Part shown: positions 1 to 10,433 of the stretch, one piece after another
Layout of the letters: each line of letters starts with the position of its first letter
How positions within the stretch are numbered: position 1 is the stretch's first letter
Assembly (NCBI GenBank): GCA_964019415.1
Contig: OZ025882.1
Coordinates: 2,230,927-2,294,926 of the forward strand
Origin: Ianthella basta
Taxonomy: Eukaryota > Porifera > Demospongiae > Verongiida > Ianthellidae
Direction of reading: 5' to 3'
Length of the DNA stretch: 64,000 bases
Position numbers and translations under genes: made by a program
Notes under the pieces: model-generated
The model's input: only the letters and a program-made list of their open reading frames with translations
Databases searched by the model: none
What the model was told of the DNA's origin: nothing

Positions 1-1675
1 ACTCTGTGAGTGTGTGGTATTGTAGACTAGTGTTAGTGGAAGTGTATAATTTTATGCAATTATGTATATCTCCATTGTGGTGAATGAATGTGTGTGATAC
101 TACCTGTTACTATGGTAACTGGAGGATGGATGGTTTAAATTTCACTGTGTACAAGCCATCCTCTGCCATACATTTTACCCCCTTTGTGTGTCATCTGTTG
201 TTGTAGCCACCTCCGCTACCTCCAGCTATAAGTCATTGACTGAGGCAGTGAGACCCGCCCAACCCACCACTGCTGGCGGTGACTCTTCTACTAATGATAG
301 GGTCAAACCCGTTGCCACCATCCAAGAGGGTGAGGGTGAGTTGGCTGGAGATGAGGCATCCAGCATCCCAAATGAGGTCACAGACAACACCGACAGCTTG
401 AAGGACCAGGTAAGTGATTGAAGTGGTCTTCAGATGTAGTGGAATAAGGTATACTGTATAGAGGGAATATTTCATACAAGAATATTTCATGAACTCCACA
501 ATTGAGCTCAAACAGGATTTGTGAGGACATTTCGTGAAGATAAGCCACGCCCCCTGTACAATGGTGGTATTTCGACAACATGCACACTACTTTCCTTGAA
601 AGGACAACCAGTATTGAGATAATGCTTTGTAAAAGAAATGCAAGGACTAGTGCTGTCATTGTGCTCCATGGCTCATGTCCCATGCAATGTGAGCCCTCTC
701 CTTTGGTAAAGTGCTAGCTATTATGAGTGGGCTACAAACAGATTTCCTTTAACTATATCACTATATTGCTGTTGATTACCTTCTTCACTGCTTCATTGAC
801 AGCTGTGATAGTGGACACCAGTATACTACTGTTCACAGTGAAGTAGCTTGCTCAAAGTGGTTGTACCGTGACCTTGATCACAGACTCCCCCATGTCAGTG
901 AGATCAAGAGCATGAGGCACACTGAGCCTTCTGAGTATGCACAGCTAGTCAGCTGCTGCATTTCTGACCATCATTCTGTCTATGTTTGCCACCCAATGTA
1001 TGAGCATTGGATTAATGCAGAAGTTTTGCTGAGACAATTTTGGCAAATCTTAAACTATCCGCAGAGTTTGTAATATTCTCCTGTGAAAATTTCCAGCTTT
1101 ACAGTATAAGTTTGTCTTGTGGCATTATACATGGCCATTTATTTAATACAAACTAACACTCTATTGACTAGCCTACCAAACTGTAAGGAGGTGTCCACTC
1201 TGTCCCACACATCTCTCTCTCTACTACAGAATGCTCTTGGTCAGCGTTACAAGAAGCAGCTTGTTTGTCGCATGAGAGGTCGGAAGGAGAGGAGGGAGGT
1301 CTACTCTGAGATTGACCTCAAGTCCACACAGAGGTTTGGAGCAATCTGCTCACCATTCCAAGCACTGCAGCTCACAGTAAGTGGTCTACTCTTACAGAAT
1401 GTGTAGCTGTGTTTGTACAACGACTGTATGGTATATATGGTGTGTGAGGTGCTAGTCTCTCATAGCCTGACGGCCATTTTGTTAAGACTCCACCCTCTCT
1501 TTGTGAAGGCAGAGTCAGATCTGGACAAAATGGCCGTCTGGCTACACAAGACTAGCTAGCTGTTTGCATCTCTACCCCCACCCCTCAGTCAGTAGATGAC
1601 CATCCTGTGATGTCAGACAAGGGGAGAAAGGTGGTGCACACTATAAAGAATGCAGTAAAACTTCAGCTGAACTGA
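1..1675 (+). CDS. WDR49-like WD40 protein, copy 1, 3' end only
   Basis: Only the last exons are inside the window. They are the final 5 bases of exon 12 (1-5), exon 13 (207-409), exon 14 (1230-1376) and exon 15 (1589-1675, TGA stop). All junctions are GT-AG and phases agree with the complete copies. Exon 13 is a Ser/Thr/Asp-rich linker. Exon 14 is basic and holds the motif FGAICSPFQALQL, which resembles the C-terminal end of WDR49-type proteins from memory. Exon 15 encodes a short tail ending VKLQLN. No disablement is visible in this part. The propeller exons lie before base 1. Confidence 0.8.
1463..1544. repeat. Hairpin element in last WD40 intron, copy 1
   Basis: The ends form an inverted repeat: TAGCCTGACGGCCATTTTGT at the left, and its near-complement ending in CGTCTGGCTA at the right. 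Weaker pairing continues inward. It looks like a small foldback MITE inside intron 14. Copies lie at 17260-17341, 44657-44738 and 59411-59492; unit 3 keeps only one arm near 30832-30845. Confidence 0.6.
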
Positions 1676-2038
1676 TCCGGCCATTGATGATTCCATTTTC
1701 AATAATGTTACTGAACTCACAGGATCAGACATTATATGCAATTTTACTGTCCATAGATGCAAGAAATATGCATGAAACGTTTTTATTAGAAGCAATTACA
1801 TAAGCATACAACACCTTGATCATTACTATAAATTACTATTAAAGTACATGTCTATATAGAGATACTGTGCATGTGTACATAATAGTAAATACAGCTAGCC
1901 CAAATGTGTATACAGCCATAGATACTGTGTAGTAGCTATGATACAGCGAACAAGCAATTAAATTTAATGCTATACTCTAAAATCTTAATACATGTGTTGC
2001 TCATATGAAAGGACAGTAAAGTGGACTGGGTTTGATTG
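1676..2038. promoter_or_regulatory. Convergent 3' ends with candidate poly(A) signals, unit 1
   Basis: This 363-base gap separates the WD40 stop (+) from the TRIM stop (-). A minus-strand AATAAA lies at 1782-1787, about 250 bases past the TRIM stop. A plus-strand ATTAAA lies at 1838-1843, about 165 bases past the WD40 stop. If both are used the two mRNAs overlap by several tens of bases. The arrangement recurs in the other units. Signal use is inferred. Confidence 0.45.
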
Positions 2039-4418
2039 TTAGTAGATCTCAACTTGATAGGCTCCAGTAACTACCAGCAGGTCTCCATTTTGATCAAAGC
2101 TCACAGAACGAGGAGCGTTCACATTAAGTGTATGCACCAGTTGTCCCTCTTGGTTGAAAATGGACACACAACTGTTGCCATTTCTTGCTACCACAACATT
2201 CCCCTCTGTGGTGAAGGTAAGGCCAATAGGGCTATTGAATTGGCCTTGTCCAAACTCCCTGACATATGTGCCATCAGCAGTGAAGACTTGCACTCGTGAA
2301 TTGTTGTAATCACTGACATACAACTGTCCATCTGGTGAGATGGCAATGCCATTGGGAGAACTAAACTGTCCAGCACCACTGCCATATGATCCAAAGGTGC
2401 GAACCAGCTGACCATTCTGAGTGAGCACTGCTACACGATGGTTGTTGGTGTCTGCCACATAGACCTGGCCATTTGTATGGACTGTCACGTCTAAAGGGAA
2501 TTGTATCTGGCCTTGACCAATTCGTCTGACAAAAGTGCCATCTTCTCTGAAGGTGTCTACACAGTTGTTTTGGTTGGCAACAAACAGCAGACCATCAGCA
2601 CTGGAGGCAAGGCCTCTAGGGTTGGACAGCTGACCTGGTCCTGTCCCTTGTCCACTAAATGTCTTAACGTGGTTCCTTTGAGCATCAAACACATGGATTT
2701 GGTGGGTATTGCAATCACACACAAAGATATTGCCAATTGGAGACACAGCTATACCCCATGAATTGGTTTGCTGTGGAAACTGAAGGGCCCCTTTGCTGGC
2801 CTTCAATTTCTGAATATCTCCAGTGACCTTCTTGGACACCCATTGACCCTGCAGGAATACAGCTGGTGGCTCATACTCAAAACCTCACTGCAAACGGGCT
2901 GCCCTTGATGTGGTCCCCATTCACCAGTACAGTAAGCTCACACTTCCCAGTGTACACTGCATTGAAGGACACCTGGTACTGCCCACCACCACTGTCCTCC
3001 ACCTCAGCTCTAATGGCCACACTGGGAAGTGGGCGAGCTGGACGAAGGAAGGCCTGCACTCTCTCCCCACTACCACTGCACGCCACTCTGCTACTGTCCT
3101 TGGTGGTCAGAGTGAAAGCCACTGGTTTGGGGTCTAACTGCTCTTCCACTCCATCTAAGGTGCACTCTTTAGGGCTTGCTCCTTGCTGGACGTGGCCAAA
3201 CACTTTGATGGCTGAGAGGAGAGCCTGCTCATTGAGAGGGACAATACGCACCACAGGAGACACGCAAGGATGGAGTTGCTGCCCTCGCACCTTGATGGTG
3301 GTAGCTGATGCCCTCACTTGGACCACACTCTGACTGGAGATGACCTCATGGTGGCTGCTTTGGGCACAGAGGAGAGACAGGGCAGTGTGAGCAGTGGAGA
3401 GTGCAATCTCTTCATCGCTGCAGTTCTTGACACTGTTGATTATGAGGTCTTTCTTCTGGTTGCAAGCTGCTGTGATCTCCTCACACAACTCCTCCTCACG
3501 CTGCTTGATGGCAGTGCAAACTCGCTCAAACAAGTGATGTGCATCCTCCAGTGCCTTCTCCCTTGATTGATCCAATGTGGTGTTCTGAGCCTCAAGTCCC
3601 TCCTTCCTCCTCTGGTGGGCCTTCCTGGCAGTGCCCACCACTTGCTGGGCCACCTTCAGTGACTGCCTGTGTCTCTGGGACACACTGGGATCCAGGTACT
3701 TGGGGCTGTGAGGGCCCTTGTCCAGAGCACAGGCATGGCACATCAGAGTGTCACACCCCTCGCAGTACCACTTCAGGATCTCATCACCATGTTGGGGGCA
3801 GCTGTGGGGGACAGCCTTCTTCATGAATACTGCTGCTGGGTTGGATGTCTGGTCTAGATCAAGAGAGGCTAGCTCTTTGATGGATTTTACAGTGTGTCCA
3901 CCCGTAAAGTCGCTCATAAGCTGATGCCCATCAAGGCAGGCAGAGCAGAAGAACTTCCAACAGTCCGTGCAGAAGGCAACTGCTTTTGCACCACTAGTCT
4001 TGCAAGACGTGTTACCACACACCACAGGTGGGCTATCCCTTCTAACCATTTGTACAATCTTTCGACCTTCGATGTACCGACGCAGTGGTCCATTGCGTAC
4101 TGGAGCACACAGGGCCTCAACTACTTTACAGGCCTTCACACTTCGAGGTTGCTCTTGAGGTGCACATGTTGCATTGTCGTTGCACTTAGGGCATTGTAGG
4201 CGGCCATCTTGCCGCTTGACGGCTAGCAGGCACTCCCTGCACACAGAGTGCATGCAGCAGAGAAAGTGGGGGTCACACAGCTCATTCTTGCACTGCACAC
4301 ATGAGGTGTCAGGGGCAACAAGGAATGCATCTTCCTCTTTTGTTTTTGCTGCCTTCTGTTTCTCATTAGAAATTGCTTCATTCTCTTTCACTGGTTTCTC
4401 AGCTGGTCCTGCTGCCAT
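2039..4418 (-). pseudogene. TRIM-NHL protein, copy 1, frameshifted
   Basis: The N-terminal part (2877-4418, 513 codons) carries RING, two B-boxes, coiled coil and the filamin-type repeat. The C-terminal NHL propeller (2039-2839) continues in another frame. Against the intact copies there is one extra A in an A-run at about 2879-2882, exactly between filamin repeat and propeller, so the predicted product stops after the motif SPFAVRF. The RING cysteines and histidine are all present. The NHL part also lacks one codon in blade 2. A LINE sits 100 bases upstream of the start codon and cuts the gene off from its normal upstream spacer. Loss of function is likely but a sequencing or assembly error at the A-run is not excluded. 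A truncated RING/B-box/filamin protein could still be made. Confidence 0.85.
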
Positions 4419-4506
4419 GGTGATGAATACTACAGGAAGAGATCAGCTATTAATACCTTAACTATTGTCATATGCCTATAATGTGCATTTTGCATTATGC
4501 ATTTGT

Positions 4507-4516
4507 TTCATGAATG

Positions 4517-4518
<2 letters not shown>
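4507..4518. repeat. LINE target-site duplication, left copy
   Basis: TTCATGAATGCA occurs here and again at 7588-7599, bracketing the LINE. Uninterrupted units contain it once in the same context (for example near 33811), so it is a true 12-bp target duplication. Confidence 0.9.
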
Positions 4519-4547
<29 letters not shown>

Positions 4548-7500
4548 ACACAGCTTTGTCTCCAATGCTGGAGGTCGCTGGAATTATTTTCTACCAGTTC
4601 TGTGCAAGAAATAGTTCACATCATGCTGTACTAAATAGTTCAATAATTAACTGTTCAATTTACTTTCAGATCATCAGCCCATCTTTTCCTTGGTCTTCCC
4701 CTCGGTCGCTTTCCGGGCACATTCTCCATATACACCTTCTTTACCATCCTGTCATCTGTCATTTCTTCCATCTTCTTTAACCATTCTGTCTTCTTGTTCT
4801 CTACTCTTGATACCACTGCCACCTGTCCCAGTCTTGATCTAATATCAACATTCCTCACTTTGTCCAACATAGTCACTCCTTCCACTCTCCTCAGGCATCT
4901 CATTTCAAGGGCTTGTATTCTGCTCTTGTGTCTCTCTAGCAGGGTCCAGGTCTCACATGCATACAACAGAGTTGGCATCACCGTGGCATTGATCACTCTA
5001 AGTTTTGTTGCCTTGCTCAGTTCTCTTCGATCAATTATCTCTTTTCTCATAGCTCCAATCACTTTGGATGCTGCTCCTATTCTGTGGTCTACCTCTGCTT
5101 CACATGATCCCTCTTCATCTAACATGGCTCCTAGATACTTCATTGTCTTCACATTTTCTATCTCCACTCCATTTACTGTAATGTTGCATGTGCCTCCTCC
5201 TCTCTTCACCACCATTACCTTTGTCTTTCCCCAATTGATTGTCATTCTCCATTTCATCATCACTTCATCCAGCACCTTCACATTTCTTTCTGCATCCTCA
5301 TCTCTTTCTGTCACTAACATTAGGTCATCGGCAAACAAGAGAAGCTGTATTATGACTGTTTCCATCTCAACTCCTCCTTCAAACCTCTGTTTTGCCTCCC
5401 TCACAATGTTGTCCATAAAGATGTTAAATAGCCATGGTGACATAGTGCATCCCTGTCTCACTCCTTGTCCTACTCCAAACCAGTCTGATTTCTGACCTTG
5501 AACCCTGACACATGCCTTACCATCATCATATAGTGACCTCACTGCTCTTATCAGCTCACCATTCACTCCATATGCCCTAAGCACTCTCCACAATAACTCC
5601 CTGTCTACCCTGTCGTATGCTTTCTCTAAGTCCACACAGACCATCAGCATCCTCTTGTTCTTTTCAATAATCTTCTCTCCTAACTGCCTGACAGTAAACA
5701 ACTGGTCTACACAGCTCCTCCCTCTTCGGAATGCCCCCTGCTCTTCCAGCACTTTCCCTTCGGTGATTGTCCTCATCCTCTTCTCCAACACACTGGCATA
5801 CACCTTGCCAGGTATACTCAGCAAGCTGATGCCCCGGTAATTCTCGCATTGGGTTCTGCTTCCTTTCTTGTGGATCGGGACAATCAGTGCCCTTCGCCAG
5901 TCCATTGGGACACTCCCACTCCTCCATGCCAGGTCCATGATTTTGTGCAGCCACTCTACCACTACCCCTCCACCTGCTTTCAGCATTTCTCCAGTGACCC
6001 CACATACTCCAGGTGCTTTCCTATTCTTCAGTCTCAAGATGCTTGAGCACACTTCCTCCATACTTATCCTCTCATGTCTAGTCCCCTCTACTCGTTCTTC
6101 TTCTCTGCTTGCAATTTTGCATTCATTCTGTTGAACTCCTTCACCCTGTAACAGTGATGCAAAGTACTCTTTCCACCTATTCCTAACCTCTTCCTCCTCA
6201 CACAGCACCTGTCCACTTTCATCACATACTCTTCCCACTTCACTGCTACCCTTTGTCCTATCTCTTATCTTCGCCCAAAACCTCCTCTGATTGTGTTGGA
6301 AATCTCCCTGCAATGTCTCGCCAATTTTCTTCCATTCCTCATTTTTCGCTTTCCTCACTGTATGACTTGCTGCCCTTTTGGCCTTCAGGTAAACTTCCTT
6401 TGCATTCTCAGTCTTCACTTGTAGCCACCTCTTATATGCCTCCTTCTTGCTTTTCACTGCCACTTCAACCTCCTTGCTCCACCATGCAGTCCTCTTCTCT
6501 TTTCTGACTTTCTTTCTTCCACACACTACTTCAGCTACCTCCTTAACGTCACTCTTAAATTCATTCCATGCCGCTTCCACATCATCCCCATTCACACACT
6601 TTGCTTCCCTCATTTTTTGGCTCAGTTTTGCACAATATTTCGTCTTTCCCTCTTTAGTTCGCAGTCTCTCACTTCTCAGCTGACTCTTCTTTTCTGTCTT
6701 CTTAGTCTGCTTTCTACCCCTCACTTTCATCTTCATCAGCACCAGGTGGTGATCGCTACCAATCTCAGCCCCGTGTACCACTCTCACATCATTCACATCT
6801 TTTCTCAGATCTGATCTTACTAAAAAGTAGTCTATGATGGACCGAAGTTGTCTTCCTGGACACTTCCAGGTGAACTTATGAATTTCTTTGTGCTCAAAGT
6901 GGGTATTCATTATGCTGAATTCATTTTCTGCACTAAACCTGAGTAACCTGCTTCCACTATCATTCTTCACCCTTTCACCATGCTTCCCAATCACACCAAT
7001 CCATTCTTCCACATCATTGCCGACCCTTGCATTAAAATCTCCCAGTACTACCACCTTGTCCCCTCTAGGTACTCTATCTACCACTTCCTGAAGTTGTGCA
7101 TAGAACCCATCTTTGGTTTCGTTGTCCCTGTCATCCGTTGGGGCATACACCTGCACGAGCGTCATCCACACTCCCGCGACCCGTAGCCTAATCATTACGC
7201 ACCTTTCACTTACGCACCTCCAGCTTCTGACGCAGTCCGCCAAGCGCTCTGCTACGATTATCCCCACACCGCACTTCGCTCGCCCTTCTGTCACTCCAGC
7301 GTAGACATACCTCGCTCCATCTATTTCTGTCATGCCATTTCCTCTCGCTTTAGTTTCACTGAGACCGAGGACATCGATGTTGTAACGCGCCATTTCCCGA
7401 ACCACTTCTTCTTCTCTCGATCTTAATGTTCTAACGTTCCAGGTACCTATTCTATAGATATTACTTGCCTCCTCAGTTGGCGATACCATCATTGGTGCTT

Positions 7501-7587
7501 CGGTGGGTTGTCAAATCGTAGACAAGGAGCCCGACGCGAAGGCTAATCTGCCGCCATTTTCTCTCACGTGTCAATTGTTTCACACAC
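4519..7587 (-). mobile_element. Full-length-looking LINE (RTE-like architecture), 3.07 kb
   Basis: The element reads right to left: about 95 bases of 5' leader (7493-7587), a single long ORF (4655-7492), a short 3' UTR and a (TGAT)n-type tail (4519-4547, seven ATCA units on the + strand). The 12-bp target duplications fit exactly. One ORF, about 3 kb length, and a very short 3' UTR ending in tetranucleotide repeats recall RTE elements, but L2/CR1 relatives also end in microsatellites and I could not place the reverse transcriptase in a clade. The intact ORF and perfect duplications suggest a recent insertion. It is absent from the other four equivalent positions in the array. Confidence 0.92.
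4655..7492 (-). CDS. LINE endonuclease/reverse transcriptase ORF (945 codons)
   Basis: An APE-type endonuclease occupies about residues 14-255. Its signature residues are visible: N19 in GTWNVRTL, E46 in LGLSETK, D152 and N154 in GDFNARVG, and D247-H248 in GSDHHLV. A basic linker follows (255-400). The reverse transcriptase spans about 480-765, with NYRGISLLS (551-559), VCVDLEKAYDRVD (618-630), GVRQGCTMSPWLFN (677-690) and the catalytic FADD at 720-723. The C-terminal region (830-945) has the LYACETW and GRPRKRW motifs common in such elements, and no zinc knuckle that I can see. No stop or frameshift interrupts it, so it may be competent for target-primed reverse transcription. The first ATG at 7492 is chosen because the endonuclease fold begins about 12 residues later. 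Confidence 0.93.
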   Translation of the reverse strand: MMVSPTEEASNIYRIGTWNVRTLRSREEEVVREMARYNIDVLGLSETKARGNGMTEIDGARYVYAGVTEGRAKCGVGIIVAERLADCVRSWRCVSERCVMIRLRVAGVWMTLVQVYAPTDDRDNETKDGFYAQLQEVVDRVPRGDKVVVLGDFNARVGNDVEEWIGVIGKHGERVKNDSGSRLLRFSAENEFSIMNTHFEHKEIHKFTWKCPGRQLRSIIDYFLVRSDLRKDVNDVRVVHGAEIGSDHHLVLMKMKVRGRKQTKKTEKKSQLRSERLRTKEGKTKYCAKLSQKMREAKCVNGDDVEAAWNEFKSDVKEVAEVVCGRKKVRKEKRTAWWSKEVEVAVKSKKEAYKRWLQVKTENAKEVYLKAKRAASHTVRKAKNEEWKKIGETLQGDFQHNQRRFWAKIRDRTKGSSEVGRVCDESGQVLCEEEEVRNRWKEYFASLLQGEGVQQNECKIASREEERVEGTRHERISMEEVCSSILRLKNRKAPGVCGVTGEMLKAGGGVVVEWLHKIMDLAWRSGSVPMDWRRALIVPIHKKGSRTQCENYRGISLLSIPGKVYASVLEKRMRTITEGKVLEEQGAFRRGRSCVDQLFTVRQLGEKIIEKNKRMLMVCVDLEKAYDRVDRELLWRVLRAYGVNGELIRAVRSLYDDGKACVRVQGQKSDWFGVGQGVRQGCTMSPWLFNIFMDNIVREAKQRFEGGVEMETVIIQLLLFADDLMLVTERDEDAERNVKVLDEVMMKWRMTINWGKTKVMVVKRGGGTCNITVNGVEIENVKTMKYLGAMLDEEGSCEAEVDHRIGAASKVIGAMRKEIIDRRELSKATKLRVINATVMPTLLYACETWTLLERHKSRIQALEMRCLRRVEGVTMLDKVRNVDIRSRLGQVAVVSRVENKKTEWLKKMEEMTDDRMVKKVYMENVPGKRPRGRPRKRWADDLKVN

Positions 7588-7599
7588 TTCATGAATGCA
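7588..7599. repeat. LINE target-site duplication, right copy
   Basis: Second copy of TTCATGAATGCA; see 4507-4518. Sequence to the right resumes the normal spacer. Confidence 0.9.
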
Positions 7600-7628
7600 C
7601 ATATCTATATACGTACATATTCACATAA

Positions 7629-8210
7629 GTACCATATCTGTTCCTAAATAATAGAAGCCATGGTCAAATAGAGGCTGGGCCTCCAATAGAAGCCTAGGGT
7701 CAAAGCAGCAATTCTTTAATTGAGGCTGCATGGGTCTGAATTGAAACTGGGTCTGCATGGAATTCACATGCTGGAACTCTTCAACATTTGCGGTGCAGGC
7801 TGGAGGTATGAATCGATTGCAATGTGAACTGAAGTGACTAAGAGGAGTGCCCGCAGTAGTAAGAATGCCCAAGAGAAGTCGCAATACGTATTTATTCCTC
7901 CAGTTGAAGGTATACAAAATAGAGGGCATGGACTAGCCACAAAAATGTTGCGAGAGAGATGAGTGTCGCAAGACCAGTCTGAATTGTGAATGTGGCGATT
8001 TCTCACAACTCACGCCTTCCTGAAAGAGCTCAGCACACAGACTCAACAGGAATCTATGTGCATGTAGTCATAGAGTTTATAAAGGAAACATGGCTGGGGA
8101 TCAGTTCATTTCGTACTTGTTTAATAGAAGCCGAGCTCAGTAAGAGGCCGGGTCATAAACCTCTGGGAAGAAATACAGGTCCGGGTCTCTATTTGGACAA
8201 ATATGGTATA
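7629..8210. mobile_element. TIR element A, spacer 1 (non-autonomous, ~0.58 kb)
   Basis: The left end TACCATATCTGTTCC is mirrored by the right end GGACAAATATGGTA. Inside, both arms continue with imperfect pairing around 'AATAGAAGCC'-like stretches. No protein is encoded. The same element, at the same place, occurs at 33845-34391, 47741-48140 and 62495-62898, so it was in the ancestral unit. It is missing from spacer 2. Confidence 0.65.
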
Positions 8211-8650
8211 CTGCCCTAGGCACTGGGGAATTCGTGAGCTTGGTACCAGTTATTTGTGAATAATGTGATTTGTACAGCTGCTTCACTGTTTATTGTCTAA
8301 CAGCACTTTAGTACTCTGCAGTAAATCATGTGAGTATCACATTAGAACAACAAACTCTATGGGGACAGTTTCACACTGCAATGTGACTATGTGCTGACTG
8401 AATGGGGTAATGAATGAGCAGATGTTTGAGTGCAATAGCTAGGAGATCATGATGATTGCATCCACTGATTCTCATTTTAAGCAGCCCATGCAGGCAATGC
8501 CTATATATAAATCACACCAATTTGATCTGAGGCTGTAGTGCAGTTCACAAGACCTTCAGCCAATACGATTCTAGGGTACAAGGTACGGATGTCACTTGCC
8601 AGTTATGGCCAATATAATTTCACTTGAGTGAGTGGTAGCTATAGAGAGAA
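8211..8650. other. Spacer 1, no gene seen
   Basis: I see no credible exon. The stretch aligns with the other spacers (34392-34830, 48141-48590, 62899-63345) and is ancestral spacer sequence. Confidence 0.6.
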
Positions 8651-9247
8651 TACCGTATAATTTCTAATATAGGCGCCACCCCAATTAAAGCGCCCCCTTA
8701 GGCGTACCCCATTTCTTCCCGTTCCAATTGTAAGCGCCCTTGGGCATTGGAAATAATATCAGGCGGCGCCTAAATTATTGGAGCGGAATATATTATTCTG
8801 CACTATACCGCATGTGCTGAACGTGAGACAGCAAAATGGCGGCCCTGATGGAATATTTCAACCGCGTCACTGCTTCATTTACGTCCACAGAACGTGGGAA
8901 GAAGATGGGTAAGCGGGTCAAGCGACCATTGAGGAGACCAAGGAAGCGCCCACTGGAACCGAGTGGTGCAGGCTGACAAAGAAATGTCTAGGTGGCACCT
9001 GTATTTGCTGATAGCGAGGAGCCTACAAGTGCCAAGTCCAGTTGATGCCAGTACACCGCGAAACAAAAGCAGCGCACTGTTCTGTACGCAGGTGCTCAAA
9101 AGTACTATTCCGCTCTAATACACGTGCTAGGCGCCCTTCTAATTGAAGTGCCCCTTGGTCATTGCATATTTTTGGCCATTCTAATAAGAAGCGCCTTTCA
9201 GCGCTGGAATTATTTTTAAGGGGCACTATATTAGAAACTATACGGTA
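8651..9247. mobile_element. TIR element B (~0.6 kb), unique to spacer 1
   Basis: Ends TACCGTATAATTTCTAATAT and its near-complement ending TATACGGTA are inverted. Imperfect inverted pairing extends about 150 bases inward, including AGCGGAATA against TATTCCGCT. Equivalent positions in spacers 3-5 read straight through GAGAGAATAGTGCATG, so this is an insertion at a TA-containing site. Duplication length is ambiguous (TA or ATA). A TA duplication would fit a mariner-like MITE. No ORF of note lies inside; several CpG-rich GGCGCC segments do. Confidence 0.7.
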
Positions 9248-10433
9248 TATAGTGCATGCTCTCAATTCACTGCACCAGTCAGTGTGGCACTGCATGTGGA
9301 GGTCAATCACCAAATCTCTTGTTGTTCTTGGAAGCAGCGAATCCAGTTTATATTATATAGGTGACGTTATCAGCTAGCTAAACATGTGACATACCAAATG
9401 GCTGGAATGTTTAGAGGGACTATATTTTGAAGGATCAATGGTTTGAGAGCAATCCACCCATAGCTAAATCATTACACTGTCATAGCCAATATCATTGTGG
9501 CATAGGACTTGCCCAACCACCAAAGTAAAATCAGACAATTTGAGCAATCTGCCAAAATAGCTGGTTAGCTAGCTAGCTATACACCCCAAACTTTCCAGCC
9601 AGATGGTAGCTATGTATAGCGAGCTAGCTAATATGTTCATTCAGTAGATTAAATTGTCTACCAGTAATGCACAAACTCCATGTAATAGCATTGTATTGAG
9701 TCACATTGAACATGTTATTATATAGCTCCAGCAACAGGCGACGGGCCCGCGCAAGGCCAAGGTAGCTAGCTAGCTATTCCCAGCATTTACAGCTAGCTAG
9801 CTCTCTCTGTCCAGATCTTACTATGTAGCCTGAAGCAGACACCATGGAGACTTACGGCAGGTACTGTCTCTTGAGATATCTAGATGGCTGATCACAAAGA
9901 TACGGGGCGTAGACACAGTAGAGCGCGTCTGTAGCGAAGCGCAAGGCAAGGCGATCACGTGCTGGCTTTTATGCCGCGCCCAATAAAATGGCCTCTCAGA
10001 AATCTGACTGGAGATCGAGAGAACAGTCATTTACTGCAAATGCTGGTCTGAACATATTCCAAGTGTACCACTTACTTTGTGTAACTCAGGTGTACTGTCC
10101 ATTGAAACTATGTAGCGGATAGGCGGCAAAGAGCTACCGCTTCGATGCAACTGACACCCTCTTGTGGCAGTTGTGAAGGTATTAGCTAGCTATAGCTAAA
10201 GGCCGCCACCACCTCAGCCATCACATCCTCTGCAGTGTACACTACTGTAAATAGGACATGTACAGTATGAATGTGACTGCCCAGATATAGAGTGTTCTGT
10301 ACTCTCTTGACTCCTATGTATATGCCCCTAGGGAAAGATATGAAGTAGATTTTAGCATTGAAATGCAAAACCAAAACCAAAAAAATTGGGACTGGCAATG
10401 GATACATGTAATGATGATACTCTGGAGAAGTCA
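9248..10433. promoter_or_regulatory. Spacer 1 proximal part with candidate CpG-rich promoter block
   Basis: No clear gene. It contains GCTAGC-rich runs and a conserved block (about 9720-10030) with ACGGGCCCGCGCAAGG, CACGTG and GCGCCCAATAAAATGG. This block recurs in every spacer and is much richer in CpG than its surroundings. On the + strand it holds ACCATGGAGACTTACGGCAG followed by GTACTG, which could be a tiny first exon with a donor (ATG at 9844). Because the region lies between divergent gene starts it may serve either gene. Promoter and exon roles are inferred only. Confidence 0.3.

Noticed and set aside
2866-4461. Plus-strand open frames opposite TRIM copies (all units)
   Set aside because: They are shadows of the strongly biased minus-strand coding sequence and carry no recognisable domain.
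4794-7304. Plus-strand open frames across the LINE
   Set aside because: Antisense shadows of the 945-codon ORF.
7621-8219. Open frames in TIR element A and spacer sequence
   Set aside because: Not conserved between units in frame; the stretch is explained by the element.
9821-10030. Minus-strand 69-codon frame in the CpG-rich block
   Set aside because: Not kept in the equivalent blocks of other spacers.
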